Assembly (NCBI RefSeq): GCF_000013745.1
Contig: NC_007925.1
Coordinates: forward strand, 1,860,001 to 1,924,000
Reading direction: 5' to 3'
DNA from: Rhodopseudomonas_A palustris_F
GTDB lineage: Bacteria > Pseudomonadota > Alphaproteobacteria > Rhizobiales > Xanthobacteraceae
Length of the DNA: 64,000 bases
Shown: in pieces, positions 9,423 to 18,939 of the stretch
Layout of the letters: every line of letters begins with the position of its first letter
Numbering within the stretch: position 1 is the stretch's first letter
Position numbers and translations under genes: made by a program
Notes under the pieces: generated by a model
Told to the model about the DNA's origin: nothing
The model's input: the letters and a program-made list of their open reading frames with translations, nothing else
Databases searched by the model: none

Positions 9423-9968
9423 ATGAGACCTTCCAAGATGGTGAGGTCTTCGTCAACGCAACCGCGGTTAGGAGAATGCCATGATGAGAATCGCACTGGG
9501 ACAGCAGCCCTCATATTTTGCCTGTCCTCTGCGGCTATCGCTGCCGACGCCACCAAGCTCTACCTTCCCGGCGATATCACCCTCGCTCAGGCCGAAAAGG
9601 TGATCGCGGTCGCCAAGGCGGCGGCCGTGAAGCAGGGCACGCTCATGAACATCGCCGTGGTTGACGCCGGCGGCAATCTGAAGGCTTTCGCGCGCATGGA
9701 CGGCGCGTTTCTCGGCAGCATCGACGTCTCCATCAAGAAGGCCAAGACGGCGCGGATGTTCAACATGTCGTCGAAGGAATTCGGCGACCTGGCGCAGCCG
9801 GGCGAGCCGCTTTACGGCATCGAGGTCACCAATGGCGGCCTGGCGGTGTTCGGTGGCGGCCAACTGATCCGCGATAAATCCGGCACCATCATCGACGCGA
9901 TCGGCGTCAGCGGCAGTTCGGTCGAAGACGACATGGCCACCGCCGAAGCCGGCGCCAACGGGCTTTGA
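9423..9968 (+). CDS. GlcG/HbpS-like (DUF336) exported protein, start possibly frameshifted
   Basis: The body from about residue 45 matches the GlcG/HbpS heme-binding-like fold: LAQAEKVIAVAKAAA, VVDAGGNLKAFARMDGA, and the glycine-rich FGGGQLI and GVSGSSVEDD segments near the C-terminus. A hydrophobic signal-like stretch (TAALIFCLSSAAIAADA) precedes it but has no in-frame ATG close by. The natural-looking start, ATGATG at 9481-9486 behind a GGAG ribosome site, is one base out of frame: it reads MMRIALG and would join the signal sequence if one base were present near 9500. The given start is the open frame's own ATG. Either the gene carries a one-base deletion, or there is a sequence error, or it uses an unusual upstream start. 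Function unproven. Confidence 0.7.
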   Translation: MRPSKMVRSSSTQPRLGECHDENRTGTAALIFCLSSAAIAADATKLYLPGDITLAQAEKVIAVAKAAAVKQGTLMNIAVVDAGGNLKAFARMDGAFLGSIDVSIKKAKTARMFNMSSKEFGDLAQPGEPLYGIEVTNGGLAVFGGGQLIRDKSGTIIDAIGVSGSSVEDDMATAEAGANGL

Positions 9969-10033
9969 GGAGCCAGCGCGGCATGCGGCGTCTCGCTTCG
10001 CCACCGGTCCACGATCGTGGAGGCTACCAAAAG

Positions 10034-10060
10034 AAAAGCGCGGCTCGCGGCCGCGCTTTT
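10034..10060. terminator. Bidirectional hairpin terminator, copy A
   Basis: Perfect inverted repeat AAAAGCGCGGC/GCCGCGCTTTT with a five-base loop. It follows the GlcG-like gene and is the same hairpin as that at 11581-11608, next to the complete hpnH. Confidence 0.8.
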
Positions 10061-10091
10061 CGATCGTTATGCGAAACCTGATGACCGCGGC

Positions 10092-10172
10092 TCAGGCCGC
10101 GGTCGAGGCCTTTGACTGCTTGGCTTCGGCGGCCTCGTCGCGGCGGATCTCCGACAGCCGCTTCTCGACCTC
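10092..10172 (-). pseudogene. hpnH: Remnant of hpnH 3' end
   Basis: On the minus strand these codons read KRLSEIRRDEAAE and end in a stop, matching the C-terminus of the complete HpnH at 11640-12791. No radical SAM domain precedes them: upstream the similarity stops within a few codons. The reading frame is still open into unrelated sequence, but this is best read as a severed gene end left by insertion of the segment carrying the S41 protease. Confidence 0.75.
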
Positions 10173-10421
10173 CCACTCGATGTTTTCTGGCGGCATCGGC
10201 CTTCGTCGAACGATAGAATACGGGTGACCAATTGGTTTGCCGACAGCAAGCTCGGCGGTTTGGTCTAACTTTGCATTTGCGTTGAGACGTCCGAAGAGGG
10301 GCGTTGATGCGTTGGGTTCACGAAGACCGCGCCGATCGCTTTGGATTGCGATGGCGGCTTGCGCCCCGAAGCGGAAATCGCGTTCGCCACAGATTTGTCC
10401 GAAACCTCGCACTCACTGTTG

Positions 10422-10453
10422 CGCACTTGATAAGTTACGCACTTGATAAATTG
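10422..10453. repeat. 16-bp tandem direct repeat ahead of the S41 protease
   Basis: Two adjacent 16-base units, CGCACTTGATAAGTTA and CGCACTTGATAAATTG, differ at only two positions, both near the end. They sit 20-50 bases before the start codon and could be a repeated operator site or a small duplication. The gene-free interval 10173-10421 shows nothing else I can name. Confidence 0.6.
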
Positions 10454-10472
10454 GGTCGAACGCAACCGAGAG

Positions 10473-11480
10473 ATGCAGATGCTGGACCGTCGCTCGTCAT
10501 TCCTGATCGCCTGCTTCGCGACAGTTTCCACGCTTGTGGCGGCGCCGTCGATGGCCGTTGCCGAGGTTGTTTCCGGTCCGACGCAAGCCATGTCCTTGGA
10601 TCAGACAACGGTCAGGAAGGTGATTAGCGGCATCGCTGTGGAGCTGCGCGAAGGTTATGTGTTCGCGGATAAGGGGGTGCAGGCTGCGGATGCGTTAGAG
10701 AAAGCATTGGCAGGGAACGCCTATGCCGGCTTGACCGATAAAGCCCAGTTCGCTCTGCGACTGACTGAACAACTCCGGGCGATCACCAAGGACAGTCATA
10801 TGAGGGTGATCTTTGGCTCTCCGTTCCGCAACCAGCCTCCGCAGGCCGCGCCTCAGGGTGCCGGTTTTGAGGTGAAACGATTGGACGGCAATATCGGATA
10901 CATCCACTTGTCGCGGTTCGTGCCCCCCGAAATCTTCAATCCGGCGGCCAACGACGCCATGCGCAGCGTCTCCGATACCGACGCGCTTCTCATCGACATC
11001 CGGGACAATGGCGGCGGACACCCGGCATCTGTCGCGTACTTTGTCAGTTTCTTCCTCGATCCGGACAAGCGCGTTCATATCAACGACCTCATCTGGCGCA
11101 ATCGTGGCACATCGACTTTCAGAACGGAGTCGTTTTGGAGTTCGCCGACGCCGGTATCCTATCTTGGCAAGCCCGTCTATGTGCTGGTGGGCTCAAAGAC
11201 CTATTCGGCGGGCGAGGAGCTTGCCTACGATTTGCAGGTGCTCAAGCGCGCGACCGTGGTCGGCGAACAAACCCGCGGGGGAGCGAACCCGGGCGGTCTG
11301 ACTGACCTCGGTTCCGACATCTTCGTTGTCGTGCCGACGGGCAGGGCTGAAAACCCGACCACGGGCAGCAATTGGGGGGGCGTCGGCGTGCGTCCTGACG
11401 TTCAGGCCAAGCTTGAGACCACACAGGAAACTGCCGTGGCTCTGGCGAAGGGGCAGCCAGCAGCGCCGTTGGCGAGATAG
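10473..11480 (+). CDS. S41-family serine peptidase, exported
   Basis: 335 residues from the ATG at 10473 (GAGAG just upstream; a second ATG at 10479 is equally possible, and the frame is also open from a TTG at 10443). A signal peptide covers residues 1-30. The C-terminal half is an S41 peptidase core of the IRBP/tail-specific protease type: DALLIDIRDNGGG, then the nucleophile region GSKTYSAGEE with the likely catalytic Ser at residue 245, and a GEQTRGGANPGG loop. No PDZ domain is visible between signal and core, as in the short IRBP-like members. The gene is bracketed by direct repeats of the hpnH end, so it is probably an insertion. Substrate unknown. Confidence 0.85.
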   Translation: MQMLDRRSSFLIACFATVSTLVAAPSMAVAEVVSGPTQAMSLDQTTVRKVISGIAVELREGYVFADKGVQAADALEKALAGNAYAGLTDKAQFALRLTEQLRAITKDSHMRVIFGSPFRNQPPQAAPQGAGFEVKRLDGNIGYIHLSRFVPPEIFNPAANDAMRSVSDTDALLIDIRDNGGGHPASVAYFVSFFLDPDKRVHINDLIWRNRGTSTFRTESFWSSPTPVSYLGKPVYVLVGSKTYSAGEELAYDLQVLKRATVVGEQTRGGANPGGLTDLGSDIFVVVPTGRAENPTTGSNWGGVGVRPDVQAKLETTQETAVALAKGQPAAPLAR

Positions 11481-11580
11481 CGGAATGGTGTGGCCCATCG
11501 GGCCACGTTTTCGGCGGCGCCTTAACCACGCGTAGTACGCGTTTCCGCCATATCGCCAGGCATATCGACTACTTTACTAA

Positions 11581-11608
11581 AAAAGCGCGGCTCGCGGCCG
11601 CGCTTTTT
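11581..11608. terminator. Bidirectional hairpin terminator, copy B
   Basis: The same AAAAGCGCGGC/GCCGCGCTTTTT hairpin as at 10034-10060. It lies between the S41 protease (plus strand) and hpnH (minus strand), which converge on it. Confidence 0.85.
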
Positions 11609-11639
11609 CGATCGTTATTCGAAACCGGATGACCGCGGC

Positions 11640-12791
<1,152 letters not shown>

Positions 12792-12832
12792 AAGTCGTTT
12801 TTTCTTTCCTGGAACCAATTTCAAGGCGTGCT

Positions 12833-13783
12833 TCAGGCCGGGGCTAATTCGGCCGGCAGCAGAAACTCGATGTTTTCTTCCCGCCCGGGCAGCACCGACA
12901 CCACCACCGGTCCGATCCGCCGCAGCGCTTCGATCACGTCGTCGACCAGAACCTCCGGGGCCGATGCGCCGGCGGTGATGCCGACCGCTTTGACGCCTTT
13001 CAGCCAGTCCGGATTGAGTTCGCTGCCGTCGGCGATCAGGTAGCTCGGAATTCCAACTTCGGTGCCGATCTCACGAAGCCGGTTGGAATTGGAACTGTTG
13101 GTGGCGCCCACCACCAGGATGAGATCGACCAATTTGGACAGGTCTCTTACCGCGGATTGCCGGTTCTGTGTCGCATAGCAGATATCCCGGATGTCGGGTC
13201 CCTGGATGTCGGAAAACCGCTGCGCCAGCGCGGCGATGATGTCCTTGGTGTCGTCGACGCTGAGCGTGGTCTGGGTGATGTAGGCCACCGGGGTGTCGGC
13301 CGGCAGCGTCAGCGCGGCGACGTCCTCGACGTTCTGCACCAGCAGCACGGGCCCGGGGACCTGGCCCATGGTTCCCACCACCTCGGGATGGCCGGCGTGC
13401 CCGATCAGGATCAGGGCGCGGCCCTTGGACATATAGCGCTTGCCCTGGTTGTGCACCTTGGTGACCAGCGGGCAGGTGGCGTTGAGCACCGGAAGCCCGC
13501 GCGCGGCGGCCTCTTCCTCGACGCTGCGGGCCACCCCATGAGCGCTGAACACGGTGACCGCCTGGGGCGGAACCTCAGACAGGTCCTCGACAAAGATCGC
13601 GCCCTTGGCTTTCAGGCTTTCGACGACGTATTTGTTGTGCACGATTTCGTGTCGCACATAGACCGGCGGGCCGTATTTCTCCAGCGCGCGTTCCACGATT
13701 TCGATTGCGCGGACCACGCCGGCACAGAATCCGCGCGGCTGCGCCAGAAAAACCTCAAGGGGACGAACATTATACAAGGGCAC
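12833..13783 (-). CDS. ispH: 4-hydroxy-3-methylbut-2-enyl diphosphate reductase
   Basis: Last enzyme of the MEP pathway, making IPP and DMAPP with an iron-sulphur cluster. The three cluster cysteines are visible at residues 20 (PRGFCAGV), 104 (NATCPLV) and 202 (DICYATQNRQ). HEIVHN and SAHGV carry the conserved histidines, and TQTTLS the conserved Thr. At 316 residues the length is normal. It sits 41 bases upstream of hpnH on the same strand, so the two are probably co-transcribed, linking precursor supply to hopanoid synthesis. A second ispH elsewhere in the genome cannot be excluded. Confidence 0.97.
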   Translation of the reverse strand: MPLYNVRPLEVFLAQPRGFCAGVVRAIEIVERALEKYGPPVYVRHEIVHNKYVVESLKAKGAIFVEDLSEVPPQAVTVFSAHGVARSVEEEAAARGLPVLNATCPLVTKVHNQGKRYMSKGRALILIGHAGHPEVVGTMGQVPGPVLLVQNVEDVAALTLPADTPVAYITQTTLSVDDTKDIIAALAQRFSDIQGPDIRDICYATQNRQSAVRDLSKLVDLILVVGATNSSNSNRLREIGTEVGIPSYLIADGSELNPDWLKGVKAVGITAGASAPEVLVDDVIEALRRIGPVVVSVLPGREENIEFLLPAELAPA

Positions 13784-14059
13784 CGTCCTGATTTGCGCGT
13801 GCGGTGAAAACTAAGCGGTCAACCTTACCACGGTACGGCTGGTATGGTCTGCCGTCGACATATACGGTCCCCGCCACGATTCAACGCGGTTGGCAACCGA
13901 GCCTCAAGCGATTAATTCGGCAGCAACGATCCTCCCGATCGTCTTAGGCCATTTTGTCGCATCATTGAAGGCAAGAGTTGGCGGCGCCGGATCGGCTGTC
14001 GGAACTGCGGATAGATCAGGCGCATTTTAGGCTGGCCGAGAGCAATAGAAAGAGAAAAA

Positions 14060-16648
14060 GTGCTGACAAGTCTTGTCGTATCCATTGTCAAAGCTTGCAC
14101 CCGCTTCGCCGCTTTTACTGTCCTGATCGCAATAATCCTTGCGATCGCCGCGGGCGTGTACACCGCGCGGAACTTCGGCATCAACACCGACATCAACCGG
14201 CTGATTTCCCCGGATCTCGACTGGCGCAAGCGCGACATCGCATTCGACAAGGCGTTCGACCAGGAGCGCTTGATTCTGGCGGTGGTGGACGCCCCGACGG
14301 CGGAATTCGCCAATGCCGCGGGGAACGCGCTCACCGAGCGATTGTCCACCAATCACAAGGACTTCGACTCCGTGCAGCGGCTCGGCGGCGGGGCATTCTT
14401 CGAGAAAAACGGGCTATTGTTTCTGCCCACCCAGGAAGTCGGCGAACTGACCGGCCAGTTCCAGGCGGCGGCGCCGCTGCTGGAAATCATGGCCGGCGAC
14501 CCCAGCCTGCGCGGCTTGACCGGCGCGCTGGAAACCGGCCTCGCCGGGGTGAAACGCGGCGAGGTCAGCCTCGATGGCACCGCAAAGCCGTTCACCACCA
14601 TCGCCGAAACCATCGAAACCGTTCTTAAGACCGGCACCGGGTATTTTTCCTGGCGCGGGCTGGCCAGCCCGACCCCTTTGACCGACAGCGATCGCAGAGC
14701 CTTCATCGAGGTCAAGCCGGTGCTCGACTTCCAGGCCCTGCAGCCCGGCAAGACCGCGACCGACGCGATCCGCCAGGCCGCCGAGGATCTCAATCTCGCC
14801 GGCGTGTACGGCGCCCGGGTTCGGTTGACCGGGCCGGTTCCGATCGCCAACGAGGAATTCGCCACCGTTAAGGAGGGCGCGCTGGTCAACGGTGTCGGCA
14901 CCGTGGCGGTGGTGTTGTTGATCCTGTTCCTGGCGCTGCACTCGCCGAAGATCATCTTTGCGGTGTTCGTCAATCTGATCGTCGGGCTGTCGATCACCAC
15001 GGCGGTCGGCCTGATGATGGTCGGCTCGCTGAACCTGCTGTCGATCGCCTTTGCGGTGTTGTTCGTCGGGCTCGGCGTCGATTTCGGCATCCAGTTCAGC
15101 GTTCGCTATCGCTCGGAACGCTACAAGAGCAACGACCTGCGCATCGCGCTGGTGAAAGCCGCGGAATATTCCGCGATTCCGCTGTCCTTGGCGGCGATGG
15201 CGACCACCGCGGGCTTTCTGTCCTTCCTGCCGACCGACTACAAAGGCGTCTCCGAACTCGGCGAGATCGCCGGCGCCGGCATGGTGATCGCGTTTCTCTC
15301 CAGCATCACCGTGCTGCCGGCGCTGCTCGATCTGCTCAATCCGGCCGGCGAAAAAGAACCGCTCGGCTACGCCTTCCTGGCTCCGGTCGATCATTTTCTG
15401 GAGACGCATCGGGTCGGCATCGTCGGCGGCACCATCCTGATCGCGGTGCTCGGCCTGCCGCTGTTGTACTTCCTGCATTTCGATTTCAACCCGATCAATC
15501 TGCGCAACCCCAAGGTGGAATCGATCGCCACTTTCCTGGATCTGCGCAAGGATCCCAACGCCGGCGCCAACGCCGTCAACGTGATGGCGCCTTCCGTCGA
15601 GGCGGCGAAACAGGTCGAAGCCAAGCTGCAGAAGCTGCCGCAGGTGCTGCGGACGATGTCGCTCGATAGCTTCGTGCCGGACGATCAACCGGCGAAACTC
15701 AAGCTGATCCATGACGGCGCCAAGATCCTCAATCCCGCGCTCAATCCGGATTCGGTCGACCCGGCGCCGTCGGACGCGGAGAATGTCGCGGCGTTGCAGA
15801 GCACGGCCGACAATCTCCGCAAGACCGCCGGCGAGCAGACCGGCCCCGGCGCGCAGGCGTCGCGACGGCTGGCGGACGCGCTCGGCAAGCTGGTGGCGGC
15901 GGATCAGGCGACCCGCGACAAGGTGCAGACGGTGTTCGTTGCGCCGCTGCAGCTGGCGCTGGAGCAGTTGCGCAGTCTGCTGCAGGCGGCGCCGGTGACG
16001 GTGCAGAACTTGCCGGCCAGTCTGGTGTCGGCCTGGACCACCAAGGACGGCCAGGTGCGCGTCCAGGTGCTGCCGCAGGGTGATCCGAACGACAATGATA
16101 CGCTGCGCGCCTTCGCCGGCGCGGTGTTGTCGGCGGCGCCGGATGCGGTCGGCGGGCCGGTGTCGATTCTGAAATCCGGCGACACCATCGTGTCGGCGTT
16201 CATTCAGGCCGGGCTGTGGGCGCTGTTGGTGATCGGCTTGTTGTTGTGGGTGTGCTTGCGCCGGATCGGCGACGTGCTGCTGACGCTGGTGCCGCTGTTG
16301 GTCGCCGGCGCGGTGACGCTGGAAATCTGCGTGCTGATCGACCTGCCGCTGAACTTCGCCAACATCGTCGCGCTGCCGCTGATGCTCGGCATCGGCGTGG
16401 CGTTCAAGATCTATTACGTGACGGCGTGGCGTGCCGGCCACACCAACCTGTTGCAGTCTGCACTGACCAGGGCGATCTTCTTCAGCGCGCTCACTACGGC
16501 GACCGCGTTCGGCAGCCTGTGGCTGTCGAGCCATCCCGGCACCGCGAGCATGGGCAAGTTGTTGGCGCTGTCGCTGCTCACCACGCTGGCCGCCGTGCTG
16601 CTGTTTCAGCCGGCGCTGATGGGAAAGCCACGACATCCCACGGATTAG
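14060..16648 (+). CDS. hpnN: Hopanoid RND transporter HpnN
   Basis: Inner-membrane RND transporter of 862 residues that, in Rhodopseudomonas, moves hopanoids to the outer membrane. It has an N-terminal helix (about residues 10-35), a large periplasmic loop to about 275, a block of five helices including FAVLFVGLGVDFGIQFSVRY, a second large periplasmic loop (about 470-715) and a final helix block. The start is GTG behind an AGAAAGAGA purine stretch. It is divergent from ispH, so the 276-base gap at 13784-14059 should hold promoters for both; I cannot identify them by eye. The identification rests on family pattern and the hopanoid context. Confidence 0.93.
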   Translation: MLTSLVVSIVKACTRFAAFTVLIAIILAIAAGVYTARNFGINTDINRLISPDLDWRKRDIAFDKAFDQERLILAVVDAPTAEFANAAGNALTERLSTNHKDFDSVQRLGGGAFFEKNGLLFLPTQEVGELTGQFQAAAPLLEIMAGDPSLRGLTGALETGLAGVKRGEVSLDGTAKPFTTIAETIETVLKTGTGYFSWRGLASPTPLTDSDRRAFIEVKPVLDFQALQPGKTATDAIRQAAEDLNLAGVYGARVRLTGPVPIANEEFATVKEGALVNGVGTVAVVLLILFLALHSPKIIFAVFVNLIVGLSITTAVGLMMVGSLNLLSIAFAVLFVGLGVDFGIQFSVRYRSERYKSNDLRIALVKAAEYSAIPLSLAAMATTAGFLSFLPTDYKGVSELGEIAGAGMVIAFLSSITVLPALLDLLNPAGEKEPLGYAFLAPVDHFLETHRVGIVGGTILIAVLGLPLLYFLHFDFNPINLRNPKVESIATFLDLRKDPNAGANAVNVMAPSVEAAKQVEAKLQKLPQVLRTMSLDSFVPDDQPAKLKLIHDGAKILNPALNPDSVDPAPSDAENVAALQSTADNLRKTAGEQTGPGAQASRRLADALGKLVAADQATRDKVQTVFVAPLQLALEQLRSLLQAAPVTVQNLPASLVSAWTTKDGQVRVQVLPQGDPNDNDTLRAFAGAVLSAAPDAVGGPVSILKSGDTIVSAFIQAGLWALLVIGLLLWVCLRRIGDVLLTLVPLLVAGAVTLEICVLIDLPLNFANIVALPLMLGIGVAFKIYYVTAWRAGHTNLLQSALTRAIFFSALTTATAFGSLWLSSHPGTASMGKLLALSLLTTLAAVLLFQPALMGKPRHPTD

Positions 16649-17212
16649 GCAGACGTCGCCGACTGGGCCGACTCGCCAGCGGTCGCGACTGCCCCCTTGT
16701 GATCACGGTGAACGGAGGCCGTTGTGATGGGTGATCGGAGTTGGCTCCCGTGTCGGACGGAGCCGTGGGTGTCGCTTGGCGAGACGTCAACGCGCCTGTC
16801 TCGGAGTGGGCCGCATTTACCTCTCGGCCGACGCCGGCTGGGTCGATTTGGATCACACAAAATCCGCCCGGCCAGCTTCGGCTGCCCTTGTTTTGCCGGA
16901 TCGGCATTGTTCTTATCTGTTCGGCCCGGTATCGTTTTGCAGACGTCAGCTCCCCACATGCTCGCGTTGCAGTCAGCGACTCAAGGGTTGCGAGGCCGTC
17001 TTCAGCTTCCAGTCATCCGTCGGAGCGGCGGCGAGCGCGGGGCCACGTTGCAAGTCAAAGAAGCTCCGAAACAGGTCGAAGTCCGCATCTTATTCCATGG
17101 GCTGTGCAACATTTGTTCAGACCCGCGACCCCTAAACTGTGGTAGATCAGTCAAAACGCCGCATCCGGCGTTTTCAGTTGACGACCTGCCCATCAACCGA
17201 AGTATGTAGCTG
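16649..17212. other. 564-base stretch without a convincing gene
   Basis: Between hpnN and hpnO three plus-strand frames are open at once over much of this interval, all with irregular composition and no good start; that is typical of GC-rich non-coding DNA. It presumably holds the hpnO promoter. I see no tRNA, riboswitch or repeat here. Confidence 0.4.
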
Positions 17213-18604
17213 ATGGCCTATCCGAATTTAGACGTATCCCAGATGTTCGCGGATCGGGAGGCGCAGCGCAGTTCCATGCACGCGCGCCATCTCAACGAAC
17301 AACTCGTGAGAGTACTGAAGACCATCGGCTATGATGTCGGCTTCCAGCGCGGGTCCGGGCAGTATCTGTTCGATCGCGACGGTGCACGGTACCTGGATTT
17401 GCTGAGCGGGTTCGGGGTATTCGCGATCGGGCGCAACCATCCGGTGCTGCGCCAAGCGCTGAAGAGCGTGCTCGACGCCGAGATGCCGAATCTCGTGCAA
17501 CTCGACGTTTCCACTTTGGCGGGCATATTGGCCGAGCGATTGCTCGAATACATGCCGTATCTCGACAAGGTGTTCTTCGCCAATTCCGGCGCCGAGAGCG
17601 TCGAGGCGGCGATCAAATTCGCCCGCGTCGCCACCGGCCGGACCGGCATCGTCAATTGCGAACACAGCTATCACGGCCTGACCTACGGCGCGTTGTCGCT
17701 GACCGACGACCAGAATTTCCAGGGCGGCTTCGGGCCGCTGTTGCCGGGCGTCACCACGGTCCCGTTCAACGATCTCGAAGCGCTGGAGAAGGTGCTGTCG
17801 ACCCGCGAGATCGCAGCCTTCATCGTCGAGCCGATCCAGGGCAAGGGCGTCAATATGCCCAGCGACGAGTTCCTGCCGGGCGCGGCTGCGCTTTGCAAAC
17901 GTTACGGCACGCTGTTCGTCGCCGACGAGATCCAGACCGGGATCGGCCGCACCGGCCGCTTCCTTGCGGTCGAGCACTGGAACGTCGAGCCCGACATGGT
18001 GCTGTTGTCGAAGTCGTTGTCCGGCGGTCACGTGCCGGTCGGCGCGGTGCTGACGCGCAAGTCGATCTTCGACAAGATCTTCAACCGGATGGATCGCGCC
18101 GTGGTGCACGGCTCGACCTTCGCCAAAAACGATCTGGCGATGGCCGCCGGCATCGCCACGCTCGAGGTGATGAAGCACGAGAAGCTGGTGGAATCCGCCG
18201 CCAAGCGCGGCGCCGAACTGCGGCTGGCGCTGACCCGCATGGTGCCGGGCTATGAACTGCTCAAGGAAGTCCGCGGCAAAGGATTGATGATCGGCGTCGA
18301 GTTTGGCCCGCCGAAATCGCTGCGGCTGAAGGCGTCGTGGACCATGCTGGAGACCGCCAACAAGGGGCTGTTCTGCCAGCTGATCACCGTGCCGTTGTTC
18401 AAGGATCACAAGATCCTGACCCAGGTGTCGGGCCACGGCAGCCACACCATCAAGCTGTTGCCGTCGCTGACCATCACCGAAGACGACTGCAAGTGGATCG
18501 AGACCTCGTTCGATTCGGTGATCGCCGACAGCCACAAGGTGCCGGGCGCGATCTGGTCGCTCGGCAAGACGCTGGTCGACAACGCGGTGCGCAAATCGGC
18601 CTGA
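17213..18604 (+). CDS. hpnO: Hopanoid aminotransferase HpnO
   Basis: Class III PLP-dependent aminotransferase of 463 residues, which makes aminobacteriohopanetriol from the ribosylhopane intermediate. Family features are FANSGAESVEAAIKFAR (cofactor phosphate binding), EPIQGKGV, LFVADEIQTGIGRTG (Asp to the PLP ring nitrogen) and the Schiff-base lysine K267 in LLSKSLSGGHVP. The N-terminal 50 residues are longer than in ornithine-type aminotransferases, as usual for HpnO. Placement just after hpnN supports HpnO rather than a general acetylornithine or ornithine aminotransferase. Confidence 0.92.
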   Translation: MAYPNLDVSQMFADREAQRSSMHARHLNEQLVRVLKTIGYDVGFQRGSGQYLFDRDGARYLDLLSGFGVFAIGRNHPVLRQALKSVLDAEMPNLVQLDVSTLAGILAERLLEYMPYLDKVFFANSGAESVEAAIKFARVATGRTGIVNCEHSYHGLTYGALSLTDDQNFQGGFGPLLPGVTTVPFNDLEALEKVLSTREIAAFIVEPIQGKGVNMPSDEFLPGAAALCKRYGTLFVADEIQTGIGRTGRFLAVEHWNVEPDMVLLSKSLSGGHVPVGAVLTRKSIFDKIFNRMDRAVVHGSTFAKNDLAMAAGIATLEVMKHEKLVESAAKRGAELRLALTRMVPGYELLKEVRGKGLMIGVEFGPPKSLRLKASWTMLETANKGLFCQLITVPLFKDHKILTQVSGHGSHTIKLLPSLTITEDDCKWIETSFDSVIADSHKVPGAIWSLGKTLVDNAVRKSA

Positions 18605-18674
18605 GCCGATTGCGGCTGCGGCTGTCATCAGCGTTGGTTTTCCGCAGAGCTACAGCTCGCAACAACTGATGGGT

Positions 18675-18797
18675 CGTCATCCTGAGGAGCCCGGCGAAGC
18701 TCGAAGAGCGAAGCCGGGCGTCTCGAAGGATGCGGCTACGCTTGCCTGCGGCGCATCCTTCGAGGCCCTCGCGTTGCTCGGGCGCCTCAGGATGACG
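18675..18797. repeat. Intergenic palindromic repeat (about 123 bp)
   Basis: Begins CGTCATCCTGAGG and ends with its inverse CCTCAGGATGACG, with internal inverted pairs such as CGAAGGATG/CATCCTTCG. Such imperfect palindromes recur between genes in Bradyrhizobium and Rhodopseudomonas genomes. It could fold into a long cruciform or RNA stem downstream of hpnO. The rest of the interval 18605-18939 holds no gene I can see. Confidence 0.75.
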
Positions 18798-18939
18798 CCG
18801 TGCTTGGAGCGAGGTCGTACTTGGAGAGGCGCGACGCCTCTGCATGAGGCGTGCTTGTAGCGAGACGCGTGGCTGCCTTGGGTCGGCGGCGCAGCCGTGT
18901 TAATGGTAACGGAGCCTGGAACCAGTTGGAAAGCCTCTC

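Larger units (their letters stand above)
10034..10172. repeat. Direct repeat copy A: terminator plus hpnH 3' end
   Basis: This 139-base stretch repeats 11581-11720 in the same orientation, with about ten substitutions and one indel by eye (roughly 92% identity). It contains the hairpin terminator and the last 27 codons of an hpnH-like frame on the minus strand. Confidence 0.85.

Noticed and set aside
14414..16636. 740-codon open frame on the minus strand
   Set aside because: It lies antisense over hpnN; its product is Gln/Arg/His-rich low-complexity sequence, the usual shadow of GC-rich genes.
16724..17209. Overlapping plus-strand frames between hpnN and hpnO
   Set aside because: Three frames open at once, no ribosome site, and irregular composition; treated as non-coding.
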